Source of the DNA: Schistocerca nitens
Lineage: Eukaryota > Arthropoda > Insecta > Orthoptera > Acrididae
NCBI RefSeq assembly: GCF_023898315.1
Contig: NC_064621.1
Location: 10,910,501-10,974,500 of the forward strand
Direction: 5' to 3'
DNA length: 64,000 bases
A program made the translations under genes and the position numbers. The notes below the pieces were generated by a model. That model was not told the DNA's origin and did not search any database. It saw nothing but the letters and a program-made list of their open reading frames with translations. Shown here piece after piece: positions 1-11,480 of the stretch. The first letter of the stretch is position 1, and the number at the start of each line of letters is the position of its first letter.

Positions 1-465
1 TTTCTGTGTTTCATCGTCAATGGGAAGGTCCAAGGGATACAATAAACCCGCAGAGGTGCATCGGAATGTAAAACCGGTGACACAGGAAACGCTCAAAACA
101 TAGACAGTACTAAGACTCAGTCTTCCTGTACTTAAGTGGGCATTGTGTCTCTTATATTTAATTCCGATGGAATTTCTGTGTTTCATCGACAATGGGTAGG
201 TCCAATGGATTCAGAAAACCTGCAGAGGTGCATCGGAATGTAAAACTGGTGACACAGGAAACGCTAAAAGCAAAGACAGTAGGAAGACTCAGTCTTCCTG
301 TTCTTAACACGGCATTGTGTCTCTTATATTTAATTCCGATGCAATTTCTGTGTTTGATCGTCACTGTGAAGGTCCAAGGGATACAGTAAACTTGCAGAGG
401 TGCGTCGGAATGTAAAAATGCTGACACAGTAAACGCTCAAAACATAGACAGTAGGAAGACTCAGA
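1..465. repeat. Leading monomers, diverged
   Basis: About 2.7 monomers with no tight local duplicate. The unit beginning near 162 has TTCTTAACACGGC and a GTTTGATCGTCACTGTG block. It resembles the unit at 12339-12608 more than its neighbours, which suggests that an older multi-kilobase repeat enters the window here. Nothing other than satellite is present. Confidence 0.8.
282..298. repeat. Perfect short dyad (8-1-8) inside a monomer
   Basis: GGAAGACT-C-AGTCTTCC has two 8-bp arms that are exact reverse complements around one base. It occurs once per monomer, at about consensus positions 121-137. Many monomers keep it perfect; others carry one mismatch, such as GGATGACT or GGAACACT in the left arm. 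In monomers with AGTACTAAGACT on the left and AGTCTTCCTGTACT on the right, an outer AGTAC/GTACT pair extends the symmetry imperfectly. Two units have a G centre and stay perfect, at 48569-48585 and 54411-54427. Short dyads can form cruciforms or RNA hairpins; a function here is inference. Confidence 0.9.
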
Positions 466-1069
466 CTTCCTGTACTTAAGTCGGCATTGTGAATCTTATC
501 TTTAATTCCGATGCAATTTCTGTGTTTCATCGTCAATGGGAATGTCCAATGAATACAGTAAACCTGGAGAGGTGCATCGGAATGTAAAACTGGTGACACA
601 GGAAACGGTCAAAACATAGACAGTAGGAGGACTCAGTCTTCCTGTACTTAAGTCGGCATTGTGTCTCTTATACTTAATTCCCATGCAATTTCTGTGTTTC
701 ATCGCCAATGGGAAGGTCCAAGGGATACAGTAACCCTGCAGAGGTGCATCGGAATGTAAGACTGGTGACACAGGAAACGCTCCAAACATAGACAGTACTA
801 AGACTCAGCCTCCCTGTACTTAAGTCGGCATTGTGTCTCTTATATTTAATTCCGATGCAATTTCGCCGTTTCATCGCCAATGGGAAGGTCGAAGGGATAC
901 AGTAAACCTGCAAAGGTGCATCGGAATGTAAACCTGGTGACACAGGAAACGCTCAAAACATAGACCGTAAGAAGACTCAGTCTTCCTGTACTTAAGTCGG
1001 CATTGTGTCTCTTATATTTAATTCCGCTGCAATTTCTGTGTTTCATCGTCAGTGGGAAGGTCCAAGGGT
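466..1069. repeat. Partial duplication, left copy (861-bp spacing)
   Basis: About 604 bp (3.5 monomers) match 1327-1930 at an offset of 861 bp, which is five monomers plus one base. I noticed only about three to four mismatches, for example GAAACGGTC against GAAACGCTC. Shared rare markers are GAATCTTATC, GGGAATGTCCAATGAATAC and TTTCGCCGTTTC. Outside these limits the flanking sequence diverges. Confidence 0.85.
505..583. repeat. Long inverted repeat within a monomer (11/57/11), example
   Basis: ATTCCGATGCA at 505-515 is the exact reverse complement of TGCATCGGAAT at 573-583, with a 57-bp loop. The same pair is present in most monomers, at consensus 172/1-10 and 68-78. Beyond the perfect core, TCTG outside the left arm and CAGA outside the right arm extend the match imperfectly. 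In the array each right arm can also pair with the left arm of the next monomer across about 93 bp. Lineages reading GCATTGG lose one pair. Confidence 0.88.
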
Positions 1070-1326
1070 AAACAGTAAACCTGCAGAAGTGCATCTGAAT
1101 GTAAAAGTGGTGACACAGGAAACGCTCAAAACATAGACAGTAGGATGACTCAGTCTTCCTGTTCTTAAGTCGGCATTGTTTCTCTAATATTTATTTCCGA
1201 TGCAATTCCTGTGTTTCATCGACAATGGGAAGGTCCAATGGATACAGTAAACCTGCAGAGGTGCATCGGAATTTAAAACTGGTGTCACAGGAAACGCTCA
1301 AAACATAGACAGTAGGATGACTCAGT
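1070..1326. repeat. Spacer monomers between the 861-bp-spaced copies
   Basis: About 1.5 monomers, including a GGGTAAACAG form and a form with ATTTATTTCCG and TGGTGTCACAGG. The latter also appears at about 4620-4720 within the 16-mer and near 12850-12960. No other feature is present. Confidence 0.8.
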
Positions 1327-1930
1327 CTTCCTGTACTTAAGTCGGCATTGTGAATCTTATCTTTAATTCCGATGCAATTTCTGTGTTTCATCGTCAATGG
1401 GAATGTCCAATGAATACAGTAAACCTGGAGAGGTGCATCGGAATGTAAAACTGGTGACACAGGAAACGCTCAAAACATAGACAGTAGGAGGACTCAGTCT
1501 TCCTGTACTTAAGTCGGCATTGTGTCTCTTATACTTAATTCCCATGCAATTTCTGTGTTTCATCGCCAATGGGAAGGTCCAAGGGATACAGTAACCCTGC
1601 AGAGGTGCATCGGAATGTAAGACTGGTGACACAGGAAACGCTCCAAACATAGACAGTACTAAGACTCAGCCTCCCTGTACTTAAGTCGGCATTGTGTCTC
1701 TTATATTTAATTCCGATGCAATTTCGCCGTTTCATCGCCAATGGGAAGGTCGAAGGGATACAGTAAACCTGCAAAGGTGCATCGGAATGTAAACCTGGTG
1801 ACACAGGAAACGCTCAAAACATAGACCGTAAGAAGACTCAGTCTTCCAGTACTTAAGTCGGCATTGTGTCTCTTATATTTAATTCCGCTGCAATTTCTGT
1901 GTTTCATCGTCAATGGGAAGGTCCAAGGGA
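1327..1930. repeat. Partial duplication, right copy (861-bp spacing)
   Basis: Right partner of 466-1069. It also matches about 12990-13600 at an offset of about 11,665 bp, including the rare TTTCGCCGTTTC and AATTCCCATGC variants. The block is therefore present three times in the window, with the two left copies more alike. Confidence 0.85.
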
Positions 1931-2870
1931 TACAATAAACCCGCAGAGGTGCATCGGAATGTAAAACTGGTGACACAGGAAACGCTCAAAACATAGACAG
2001 TAGGAAGACTCAGTCATCCTGTACTTAAGTCGGCATTGTGTCTCCTATATTTAATTCCGATGCAATTTCTGTATTTCATCGTCAATCGGAAGGTCCAAGG
2101 AATACAGAAAACGTGGAGAGGTGCATCGGAATGTAAAACTGGTGACACAGGAAACGCTCAAAACATAGACAGTAGGAAGACTCAGTCATCCTGTACTTAA
2201 GTCGGCATTGTGTCTCTTATATTTAATTCCGATGCAATTTCTGTGTTTCATCGTCAATGGGAAGGTCCAAACGATACAATAAATCTGCAGAGGTGCATCG
2301 GAATGTAAAACTGGTGACACAGGAAACACTCAAAACATAGACAGTACTAAAACTCAGTCTTCCTGTACTTAAGTCGGCATTGTGTCTCCTGTATTCCGAT
2401 GCAATTTCTGTATTTCATCGTCATTCGAAGGTCCAAGGAATACAGTAAACCTGGAGAGGTGCATCGGAATGTGAAAATGGTGACACAGGAAACGCTCAAA
2501 ACATAGACAGTAGGATGACTCATTCTTCCTGTTCTTAAGACGGCATTGTGTCTCTAATATTTAATTCCGATGCAATATCTGTATTTCATTGTCAATGGGA
2601 AGAACCAATGGATACAGTAAACCTGCGGAGGTGCATCGGAATGCAAAACTGATCACACAGGAAACGCTCAAAACATAGACAGTAGGAACACTCAGTCTTC
2701 CTGTACTTAAGTCGGCATTGTGTCTCTTATATTTAATTCCGATGCAATTTCTGTGTTTCATCGTCAATGGGAAGGTCCAAGGGATACAATAAACCCGCAG
2801 AGGTGCATCGGAATGCAAAACTGATCACACAGGAAATGCTCAAATCATAGACAGTGGGAAGACTAAGTCC
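1931..2870. repeat. Diverged monomers upstream of the 16-mer HOR
   Basis: About 5.5 monomers. One lacks 5 bp in the AT-rich tail, reading CCTGTATTCCGATG near 2390. This deletion recurs at about 5655, 8399, 11143 and 16290. The unit at about 2561-2818 resembles 5820-6089 of the HOR. Nothing but satellite is seen. Confidence 0.8.
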
Positions 2871-3248
2871 TCCTGTTCTTAAGTCGGCATTGTGTCTCTA
2901 ATATTTAATTCCGTTGAAATTTCTGTGTTTCATCGTCAATGGGAAGGTCCCATGGATTCAGAAAACCTGGAGAGGTGCATCGGAATGTAAAACTGGTGAC
3001 ACAGGAAACGCTCAAAACATAGACCGTAAGAAGACTCAGTCTTAATGTACTTAAGTCGGCATTGTGTCTCTTATATTTAATTCCGATGCAATTTCTGTGT
3101 TTCATCGTCAATAGGAGGTCCAAGGGATACAGTAAACCTGCAGAGGTGCAACGGAATGCAAAACTGATCACACAGGAAACGCTCAAATCATAGACAGTAT
3201 GAACACTCAGTCTTCCTGTACTTAAGTCGGCATTGTGTCTCTTTTATT
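2871..3248. repeat. Lead-in segment duplicated from inside the 16-mer HOR
   Basis: This roughly two-monomer segment, extending with small changes to about 3290, matches 4761-5138 at an offset of 1,890 bp (11 monomers minus 2). It shares the rare CAGTCTTAATGTAC and CAATAGGAGGTCC variants. It sits directly before the first full HOR copy, so the left edge of the HOR is a scrambled partial unit. Confidence 0.82.
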
Positions 3249-5992
3249 TAATTCCGATGCAATTTCTGTGTTTCATCGTCAATGGGAAGGTCCAAGGGAT
3301 ACAATAAACCCGCAGAGGTGCATCGGAATGTAAAACCGGTGACACAGGAAACGCTCAAAACATAGACAGTACTAAGACTCAGTCTTCCTGTACTTAAGTG
3401 GGCATTGTGTCTCTTATATTTAATTCCGATGAAATTTCTGTGTTTCATCGCCACTGTGAAGGTCCAGTGGATACTATAACCTGCAGAGGTGCATCGGAAT
3501 GTAAAACTGGTGACACAGGAAACGCTCAGAATATAGACCGTAAGAATACTCAGTTTTCTTGTACTTAAGTCGGCGTTGTGTCTCTTATATATAATTCCGA
3601 TGCAATTTCTGTGTTTCATCGTCAATGGGAAGGTGCAAGGGATACAATAAACCTGCAGAGGTGCATCGGAATGTAAAACTGGTGACACAGGAAACGCTCA
3701 AAACATAGACAGTACTAAGTCTCAGTCTTCCTGTACTTAACACTCCATTGTGTAACTTATATTTAATTCCGATGCAATTTCTGTGTTTGATCGTCACTGT
3801 GAAGGTCCAAGGGATACAGTAAACTTGCAGAGGTGCATCGGAATGTAAAACTGGTGACACAGTAAACGCTCAAAGCATAGACAGTAGGAAGACTCAATCT
3901 TCCTGTACTTAGGTCGGCATTGTGTCTCTTATATTTAATTCCGATGCAATTTCTGTGTTTCATCGTCAATGGGAAGGTCCAACGGATTCAGAAAACCTGC
4001 AGAGGTGCATCGGAATGTAAGACTGGTGACACAGGAAGCGCTCAAAACATAGAGAGGACTAAGACTCAGTCTTCCTGTACTTAAGTCGGCATTGTGTCTC
4101 TTATATTTAATTCCGATGCAATTTCTGTGTTTCATCGTCAATGGGAAGGTCCAATGGATTCAGAAAACCTGCAGAGGTGCATCGGAATGTAAAACTGGTG
4201 ACACAGGAAACGCTAAAAACAAAGACAGTAGGAAGACTCAGTCTTCCTGTTCTTAACACGGCATTGTGTCCCTTATATTTAATTCCGATGCAATTTCTGT
4301 GTTTGATCGTCACTGTGAAGGTCCAAGGGATACAGTAAACTTGCAGAGGTGCGTCGGAATGTAAAACTGCTGACACAGTAATCGCTCAAAACATAGACAG
4401 TAGGAAGACTCAGTCTTCCTGTACTAAAGTCGGCATTGTGTCTCTTATATTTAATTCCGATGCAATTTCTGTGTTTCATCGTCAATGGGAAGGTCCAAGG
4501 GTAAACAGTAAACCTGCAGAGGTGCATCTGAATGTAAAAGTGGTGACACAGGAAACGCTCAAAACATAGACAGTAGGATGACTCAGCCTTCCTGTTCTTA
4601 AGTCGGCATTGTTTCTCTAATATTTATTTCCGATGCAATTCCTGTATTTCATCGTCAATGGGAAGGTCCAATGGATACAGTAAACCTGGAGAGGTGCATC
4701 GGAATTAAAAACTGGTGTCACAGGAAACGCTCAAACATAGACAGTAGGTAGACTCAGTCTTCCTGTTCTTAAGTCGGCATTGTGTCTCTAATATTTAATT
4801 CCGATGAAATTTCTGTGTTTCATCGTCAATGGGAAGGTCCAATGGATTCAGAAAACCTGGAGAGGTGCATCGGAATGTAAAACTGGTGACACAGGAAACG
4901 CTCAAAACATAGACCGTAAGAAGACTCAGTCTTAATGTACTTAAGTCGGCATTGTGTCTCTTATATTTAATTCCGATGCAATTTCTGTGTTTCATCGTCA
5001 ATAGGAGGTCCAAGGGATACAGTAAACCTGCAGAGGTGCAACGGAATGCAAAACTGATCACACAGGAAACGCTCAAATCATAGACAGTATGAACACTCAG
5101 TCTTCCTGTACTTAAGTCGGCATTGTGTCTCTTATATTTAATTCCGATGCAATTTCTTTGTTTCATCGTCAATGGGAAGGTCCAATGGACACAGTAAACC
5201 TGCAGAGGTGCATCGGAATGTAAAACTGGTGACGCTGGAAACGCTCAAAACATAGACAGTAGGAAGACTAAATCTTCCTGTACTTACGTCGGCATTGTGT
5301 CTCTTATATTTAATTCCGATGCAATTTCTGTGTTTCATCGCCAATGGGAAGGTCCAAGGGATACAGTAACCCTTCAGAGGTGCATCGGAATGCAAAACTG
5401 ATCACACAGGAAATGCTCAAATCATAGACAGTGGGAAGACTCAGTCTTCCTGTACTTAAGTCAGCATTGTGTATCTTATATTACAATCCGAAGCAATTTC
5501 TGTGTTTCATCGTCAGTGGGAAGGTCCAAACGATACAATAAACCTGCAGAGGTGCTTCGGAATGTAAAACTGGTGACACAGGAAACACTAAAAACATAGA
5601 CAGTATTAAGACTCAGTCTTCCTGTACTTAAGTCGGCATTGTGTCTCCTATATTCCGATGCAATTTCTGTATTTCATCGTCATTCGAAGGTCCAAGGAAT
5701 ACAGTAAACCTGGAGAGGTGCATCAGAATGTAAAACAGGTGACACAGGAAACGCTCAAAACATAGACAGTAGGATGACTCAGTCTTCCTGTTCTTAAGTC
5801 GGCATTGTGTCTCTAATATTTAATTCCGATGCAATTCCTGTATTTCATCGTCAATGGGAAGAACCAATGGATACAGTAAACCTGCAGGGGTGCATCGGAT
5901 TGCAAAACTGATCACACAGGAAACGCTCAAAACATAGACAGTAGGAACACTCAGTCTTCCTGTACTTAAGTCGGCATTGTGTCTCTTATATT
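3249..5992. repeat. 16-monomer HOR, copy 1 (2,744 bp)
   Basis: First full copy of a 2,744-bp unit of 16 monomers (16 x 172 minus 8). Unit-specific markers include a GCCACTGTGAAGGTCCAGTGG monomer form (here abbreviated to its start), a TGGTGACGCTGG form, a 5-bp-deleted tail near 5655 and an AACACTCCATTGTG variant. It differs from copy 2 at several sites, for example CTCAGAATATAG against CACAGAATATAG. It is the most diverged of the three full copies. Confidence 0.92.
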
Positions 5993-8736
5993 TAATTCCG
6001 ATGCAATTTCTGTGTTTCATCGTCAATGGGAAGGTCCATGGGATACAATAATCCCGCAGAGGTGCATCGCAATGTAAAACCGGTGACACAGGAAACGCTC
6101 AAAACATAGACAGTACTAAGACTCAGTCTTCCTGTACTTAAGTGGGCATTGTGTCTCTTATATTTAATTCCGATGAAATTTCTGTGTTTCATCGCCACTG
6201 TGAGGGTCCAGTGGATACTATAACCTGCAGAGGTGCATCGGAATGTAAAACTGGTGACACAGGAAACGCACAGAATATAGACCGTAAGAATACTCAGTTT
6301 TTTTGTACTTAAGTCGGCGTTGTGTCTCTTATATATAATTCCGATGCAATTTCTGTGTTTCATCGTCAATGGGAAGGTGCAAGGGATACAATAAACCTGC
6401 AGAGGTGCATCGGAATGTAAAACTGGTGACACAGGAAACGCTCAAAACATAGACAGTACTAAGTCTCAGTCTTCCTGTACTTAACACTCCATTGTGTAAC
6501 TTATATTTAATTCCGATGCAATTTCTGTGTTTGATCGTCACTGTGAAGGTCCAAGGGATACAGTAAACTTGCAGAGGTGCATCGGAATGTAAAACTGGTG
6601 ACACAGTAAACGCTCAAAGCATAGACAGTAGGAAGACTCAATCTTCCTGTACTTAGGTCGGCATTGTGTCTCTTATATTTAATTCCGATGCAATTTCTGT
6701 GTTTCATCGTCAATGGGAAGGTCCAATGGATTCAGAAAACCTGCAGAGGTGCATCGGAATGTAAGACTGGTGACACAGGAAGCGCTCAAAACATAGAGAG
6801 GACTAAGACTCAGTCTTCCTGTACTTAAGTCGGCATTGTGTCTCTTATATTTAATTCCGATGCAATTTCTGTGTTTCATCGTCAATGGGAAGGTCCAATG
6901 GATTCAGAAAACCTGCAGAGGTGCATCGGAATGTAAAACTGGTGACACAGGAAACGCTAAAAACAAAGACAGTAGGAAGACTCAGTCTTCCTGTTCTTAA
7001 CACGGCATTGTGTCCCTTATATTTAATTCCGATGCAATTTCTGTGTTTGATCGTCACTGTGAAGGTCCAAGGGATACAGTAAACTTGCAGAGGTGCGTCG
7101 GAATGTAAAACTGCTGACACAGTAAACGCTCAAAACATAGACAGTAGGAAGACTCAGTCTTCCTGTACTAAAGTCGGCATTGTGTCTCTTATATTTAATT
7201 CCGATGCAATTTCTGTGTTTCATCGTCAATGGGAAGGTCCAAGGGTAAACAGTAAACCTGCAGAGGTGCATCTGAATGTAAAAGTGGTGACACAGGAAAC
7301 GCTCAAAACATAGACAGTAGGATGACTCAGCCTTCCTGTTCTTAAGTCGGCATTGTTTCTCTAATATTTATTTCCGATGCAATTCCTGTATTTCATCGTC
7401 AATGGGAAGGTCCAATGGATACAGTAAACCTGGAGAGGTGCATCGGAATTAAAAACTGGTGTCACAGGAAACGCTCAAACATAGACAGTAGGTAGACTCA
7501 GTCTTCCTGTTCTTAAGTCGGCATTGTGTCTCTAATATTTAATTCCGATGAAATTTCTGTGTTTCATCGTCAATGGGAAGGTCCAATGGATTCAGAAAAC
7601 CTGGAGAGGTGCATCGGAATGTAAAACTGGTGACACAGGAAACGCTCAAAACATAGACCGTAAGAAGACTCAGTCTTAATGTACTTAAGTCGGCATTGTG
7701 TCTCTTATATTTAATTCCGATGCAATTTCTGTGTTTCATCGTCAATAGGAGGTCCAAGGGATACAGTAAACCTGCAGAGGTGCAACGGAATGCAAAACTG
7801 ATCACACAGGAAACGCTCAAATCATAGACAGTATGAACACTCAGTCTTCCTGTACTTAAGTCGGCATTGTGTCTCTTATATTTAATTCCGATGCAATTTC
7901 TTTGTTTCATCGTCAATGGGAAGGTCCAATGGACACAGTAAACCTGCAGAGGTGCATCGGAATGTAAAACTGGTGACGCTGGAAACGCTCAAAACATAGA
8001 CAGTAGGAAGACTAAATCTTCCTGTACTTACGTCGGCATTGTGTCTCTTATATTTAATTCCGATGCAATTTCTGTGTTTCATCGCCAATGGGAAGGTCCA
8101 AGGGATACAGTAACCCTTCAGAGGTGCATCGGAATGCAAAACTGATCACACAGGAAATGCTCAAATCATAGACAGTGGGAAGACTCAGTCTTCCTGTACT
8201 TAAGTCAGCATTGTGTATCTTATATTACAATCCGAAGCAATTTCTGTGTTTCATCGTCAGTGGGAAGGTCCAAACGATACAATAAACCTGCAGAGGTGCT
8301 TCGGAATGTAAAACTGGTGACACAGGAAACACTAAAAACATAGACAGTATTAAGACTCAGTCTTCCTGTACTTAAGTCGGCATTGTGTCTCCTATATTCC
8401 GATGCAATTTCTGTATTTCATCGTCATTCGAAGGTCCAAGGAATACAGTAAACCTGGAGAGGTGCATCAGAATGTAAAACAGGTGACACAGGAAACGCTC
8501 AAAACATAGACAGTAGGATGACTCAGTCTTCCTGTTCTTAAGTCGGCATTGTGTCTCTAATATTTAATTCCGATGCAATTCCTGTATTTCATCGTCAATG
8601 GGAAGAACCAATGGATACAGTAAACCTGCAGGGGTGCATCGGATTGCAAAACTGATCACACAGGAAACGCTCAAAACATAGACAGTAGGAACACTCAGTC
8701 TTCCTGTACTTAAGTCGGCATTGTGTCTCTTATATT
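5993..8736. repeat. 16-monomer HOR, copy 2 (2,744 bp)
   Basis: Nearly the same as copy 3. The differences I saw are single bases, for example CATCGCAATG near 6069 against CATCGGAATG near 8813. It has the same 16-monomer order and the same indels as copy 1. Confidence 0.93.
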
Positions 8737-11480
8737 TAATTCCGATGCAATTTCTGTGTTTCATCGTCAATGGGAAGGTCCATGGGATACAATAATCCCG
8801 CAGAGGTGCATCGGAATGTAAAACCGGTGACACAGGAAACGCTCAAAACATAGACAGTACTAAGACTCAGTCTTCCTGTACTTAAGTGGGCATTGTGTCT
8901 CTTATATTTAATTCCGATGAAATTTCTGTGTTTCATCGCCACTGTGAGGGTCCAGTGGATACTATAACCTGCAGAGGTGCATCGGAATGTAAAACTGGTG
9001 ACACAGGAAACGCACAGAATATAGACCGTAAGAATACTCAGTTTTTTTGTACTTAAGTCGGCGTTGTGTCTCTTATATATAATTCCGATGCAATTTCTGT
9101 GTTTCATCGTCAATGGGAAGGTGCAAGGGATACAATAAACCTGCAGAGGTGCATCGGAATGTAAAACTGGTGACACAGGAAACGCTCAAAACATAGACAG
9201 TACTAAGTCTCAGTCTTCCTGTACTTAACACTCCATTGTGTAACTTATATTTAATTCCGATGCAATTTCTGTGTTTGATCGTCACTGTGAAGGTCCAAGG
9301 GATACAGTAAACTTGCAGAGGTGCATCGGAATGTAAAACTGGTGACACAGTAAACGCTCAAAGCATAGACAGTAGGAAGACTCAATCTTCCTGTACTTAG
9401 GTCGGCATTGTGTCTCTTATATTTAATTCCGATGCAATTTCTGTGTTTCATCGTCAATGGGAAGGTCCAATGGATTCAGAAAACCTGCAGAGGTGCATCG
9501 GAATGTAAGACTGGTGACACAGGAAGCGCTCAAAACATAGAGAGGACTAAGACCCAGTCTTCCTGTACTTAAGTCGGCATTGTGTCTCTTATATTTAATT
9601 CCGATGCAATTTCTGTGTTTCATCGTCAATGGGAAGGTCCAATGGATTCAGAAAACCTGCAGAGGTGCATCGGAATGTAAAACTGGTGACACAGGAAACG
9701 CTAAAAACAAAGACAGTAGGAAGACTCAGTCTTCCTGTTCTTAACACGGCATTGTGTCCCTTATATTTAATTCCGATGCAATTTCTGTGTTTGATCGTCA
9801 CTGTGAAGGTCCAAGGGATACAGTAAACTTGCAGAGGTGCGTCGGAATGTAAAACTGCTGACACAGTAAACGCTCAAAACATAGACAGTAGGAAGACTCA
9901 GTCTTCCTGTACTAAAGTCGGCATTGTGTCTCTTATATTTAATTCCGATGCAATTTCTGTGTTTCATCGTCAATGGGAAGGTCCAAGGGTAAACAGTAAA
10001 CCTGCAGAGGTGCATCTGAATGTAAAAGTGGTGACACAGGAAACGCTCAAAACATAGACAGTAGGATGACTCAGCCTTCCTGTTCTTAAGTCGGCATTGT
10101 TTCTCTAATATTTATTTCCGATGCAATTCCTGTATTTCATCGTCAATGGGAAGGTCCAATGGATACAGTAAACCTGGAGAGGTGCATCGGAATTAAAAAC
10201 TGGTGTCACAGGAAACGCTCAAACATAGACAGTAGGTAGACTCAGTCTTCCTGTTCTTAAGTCGGCATTGTGTCTCTAATATTTAATTCCGATGAAATTT
10301 CTGTGTTTCATCGTCAATGGGAAGGTCCAATGGATTCAGAAAACCTGGAGAGGTGCATCGGAATGTAAAACTGGTGACACAGGAAACGCTCAAAACATAG
10401 ACCGTAAGAAGACTCAGTCTTAATGTACTTAAGTCGGCATTGTGTCTCTTATATTTAATTCCGATGCAATTTCTGTGTTTCATCGTCAATAGGAGGTCCA
10501 AGGGATACAGTAAACCTGCAGAGGTGCAACGGAATGCAAAACTGATCACACAGGAAACGCTCAAATCATAGACAGTATGAACACTCAGTCTTCCTGTACT
10601 TAAGTCGGCATTGTGTCTCTTATATTTAATTCCGATGCAATTTCTTTGTTTCATCGTCAATGGGAAGGTCCAATGGACACAGTAAACCTGCAGAGGTGCA
10701 TCGGAATGTAAAACTGGTGACGCTGGAAACGCTCAAAACATAGACAGTAGGAAGACTAAATCTTCCTGTACTTACGTCGGCATTGTGTCTCTTATATTTA
10801 ATTCCGATGCAATTTCTGTGTTTCATCGCCAATGGGAAGGTCCAAGGGATACAGTAACCCTTCAGAGGTGCATCGGAATGCAAAACTGATCACACAGGAA
10901 ATGCTCAAATCATAGACAGTGGGAAGACTCAGTCTTCCTGTACTTAAGTCAGCATTGTGTATCTTATATTACAATCCGAAGCAATTTCTGTGTTTCATCG
11001 TCAGTGGGAAGGTCCAAACGATACAATAAACCTGCAGAGGTGCTTCGGAATGTAAAACTGGTGACACAGGAAACACTAAAAACATAGACAGTATTAAGAC
11101 TCAGTCTTCCTGTACTTAAGTCGGCATTGTGTCTCCTATATTCCGATGCAATTTCTGTATTTCATCGTCATTCGAAGGTCCAAGGAATACAGTAAACCTG
11201 GAGAGGTGCATCAGAATGTAAAACAGGTGACACAGGAAACGCTCAAAACATAGACAGTAGGATGACTCAGTCTTCCTGTTCTTAAGTCGGCATTGTGTCT
11301 CTAATATTTAATTCCGATGCAATTCCTGTATTTCATCGTCAATGGGAAGAACCAATGGATACAGTAAACCTGCAGGGGTGCATCGGATTGCAAAACTGAT
11401 CACACAGGAAACGCTCAAAACATAGACAGTAGGAACACTCAGTCTTCCTGTACTTAAGTCGGCATTGTGTCTCTTATATT
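8737..11480. repeat. 16-monomer HOR, copy 3 (2,744 bp)
   Basis: Third full copy. It differs from copy 2 by isolated substitutions, such as GACCCAG near 9553 in place of GACTCAG. Copies 2 and 3 are more alike than either is to copy 1, which fits spread by unequal exchange in the middle of the block. Confidence 0.93.

Noticed and set aside
45..60. AATAAA in ATACAATAAACC forms as a polyadenylation signal
   Set aside because: It arises from one common substitution in ATACAGTAAACC and has no gene or downstream element around it.
37..60. tRNA-like A/B boxes around GGTCGAAGGGATAC
   Set aside because: The B-box resemblance is partial, occurs only in the GTCGAAG variant, and no cloverleaf can be drawn.
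98..110. Second CENP-B-like site around GGAAACG in the ACACAGGAAACGCTC block
   Set aside because: It shares the GGAAACG core but matches only 4 of 9 essential positions when aligned, which is no better than chance.
1..172. Monomer as a duplicated ~65-86-bp half unit
   Set aside because: Only ACAGTA and a few scattered bases match between halves, which is too little to support an internal duplication.
158..427. About 90-codon minus-strand frames repeated every 172 bp, and 65-codon plus-strand frames
   Set aside because: They overlap one another head to tail, change frame at each monomer, and have no start-site context or codon signature. They are a property of the satellite.
2871..2960. Possible inserted element at the edge of the 16-mer HOR
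   Set aside because: The odd wording here is a copy of 4761-4850 from inside the HOR and not foreign DNA.
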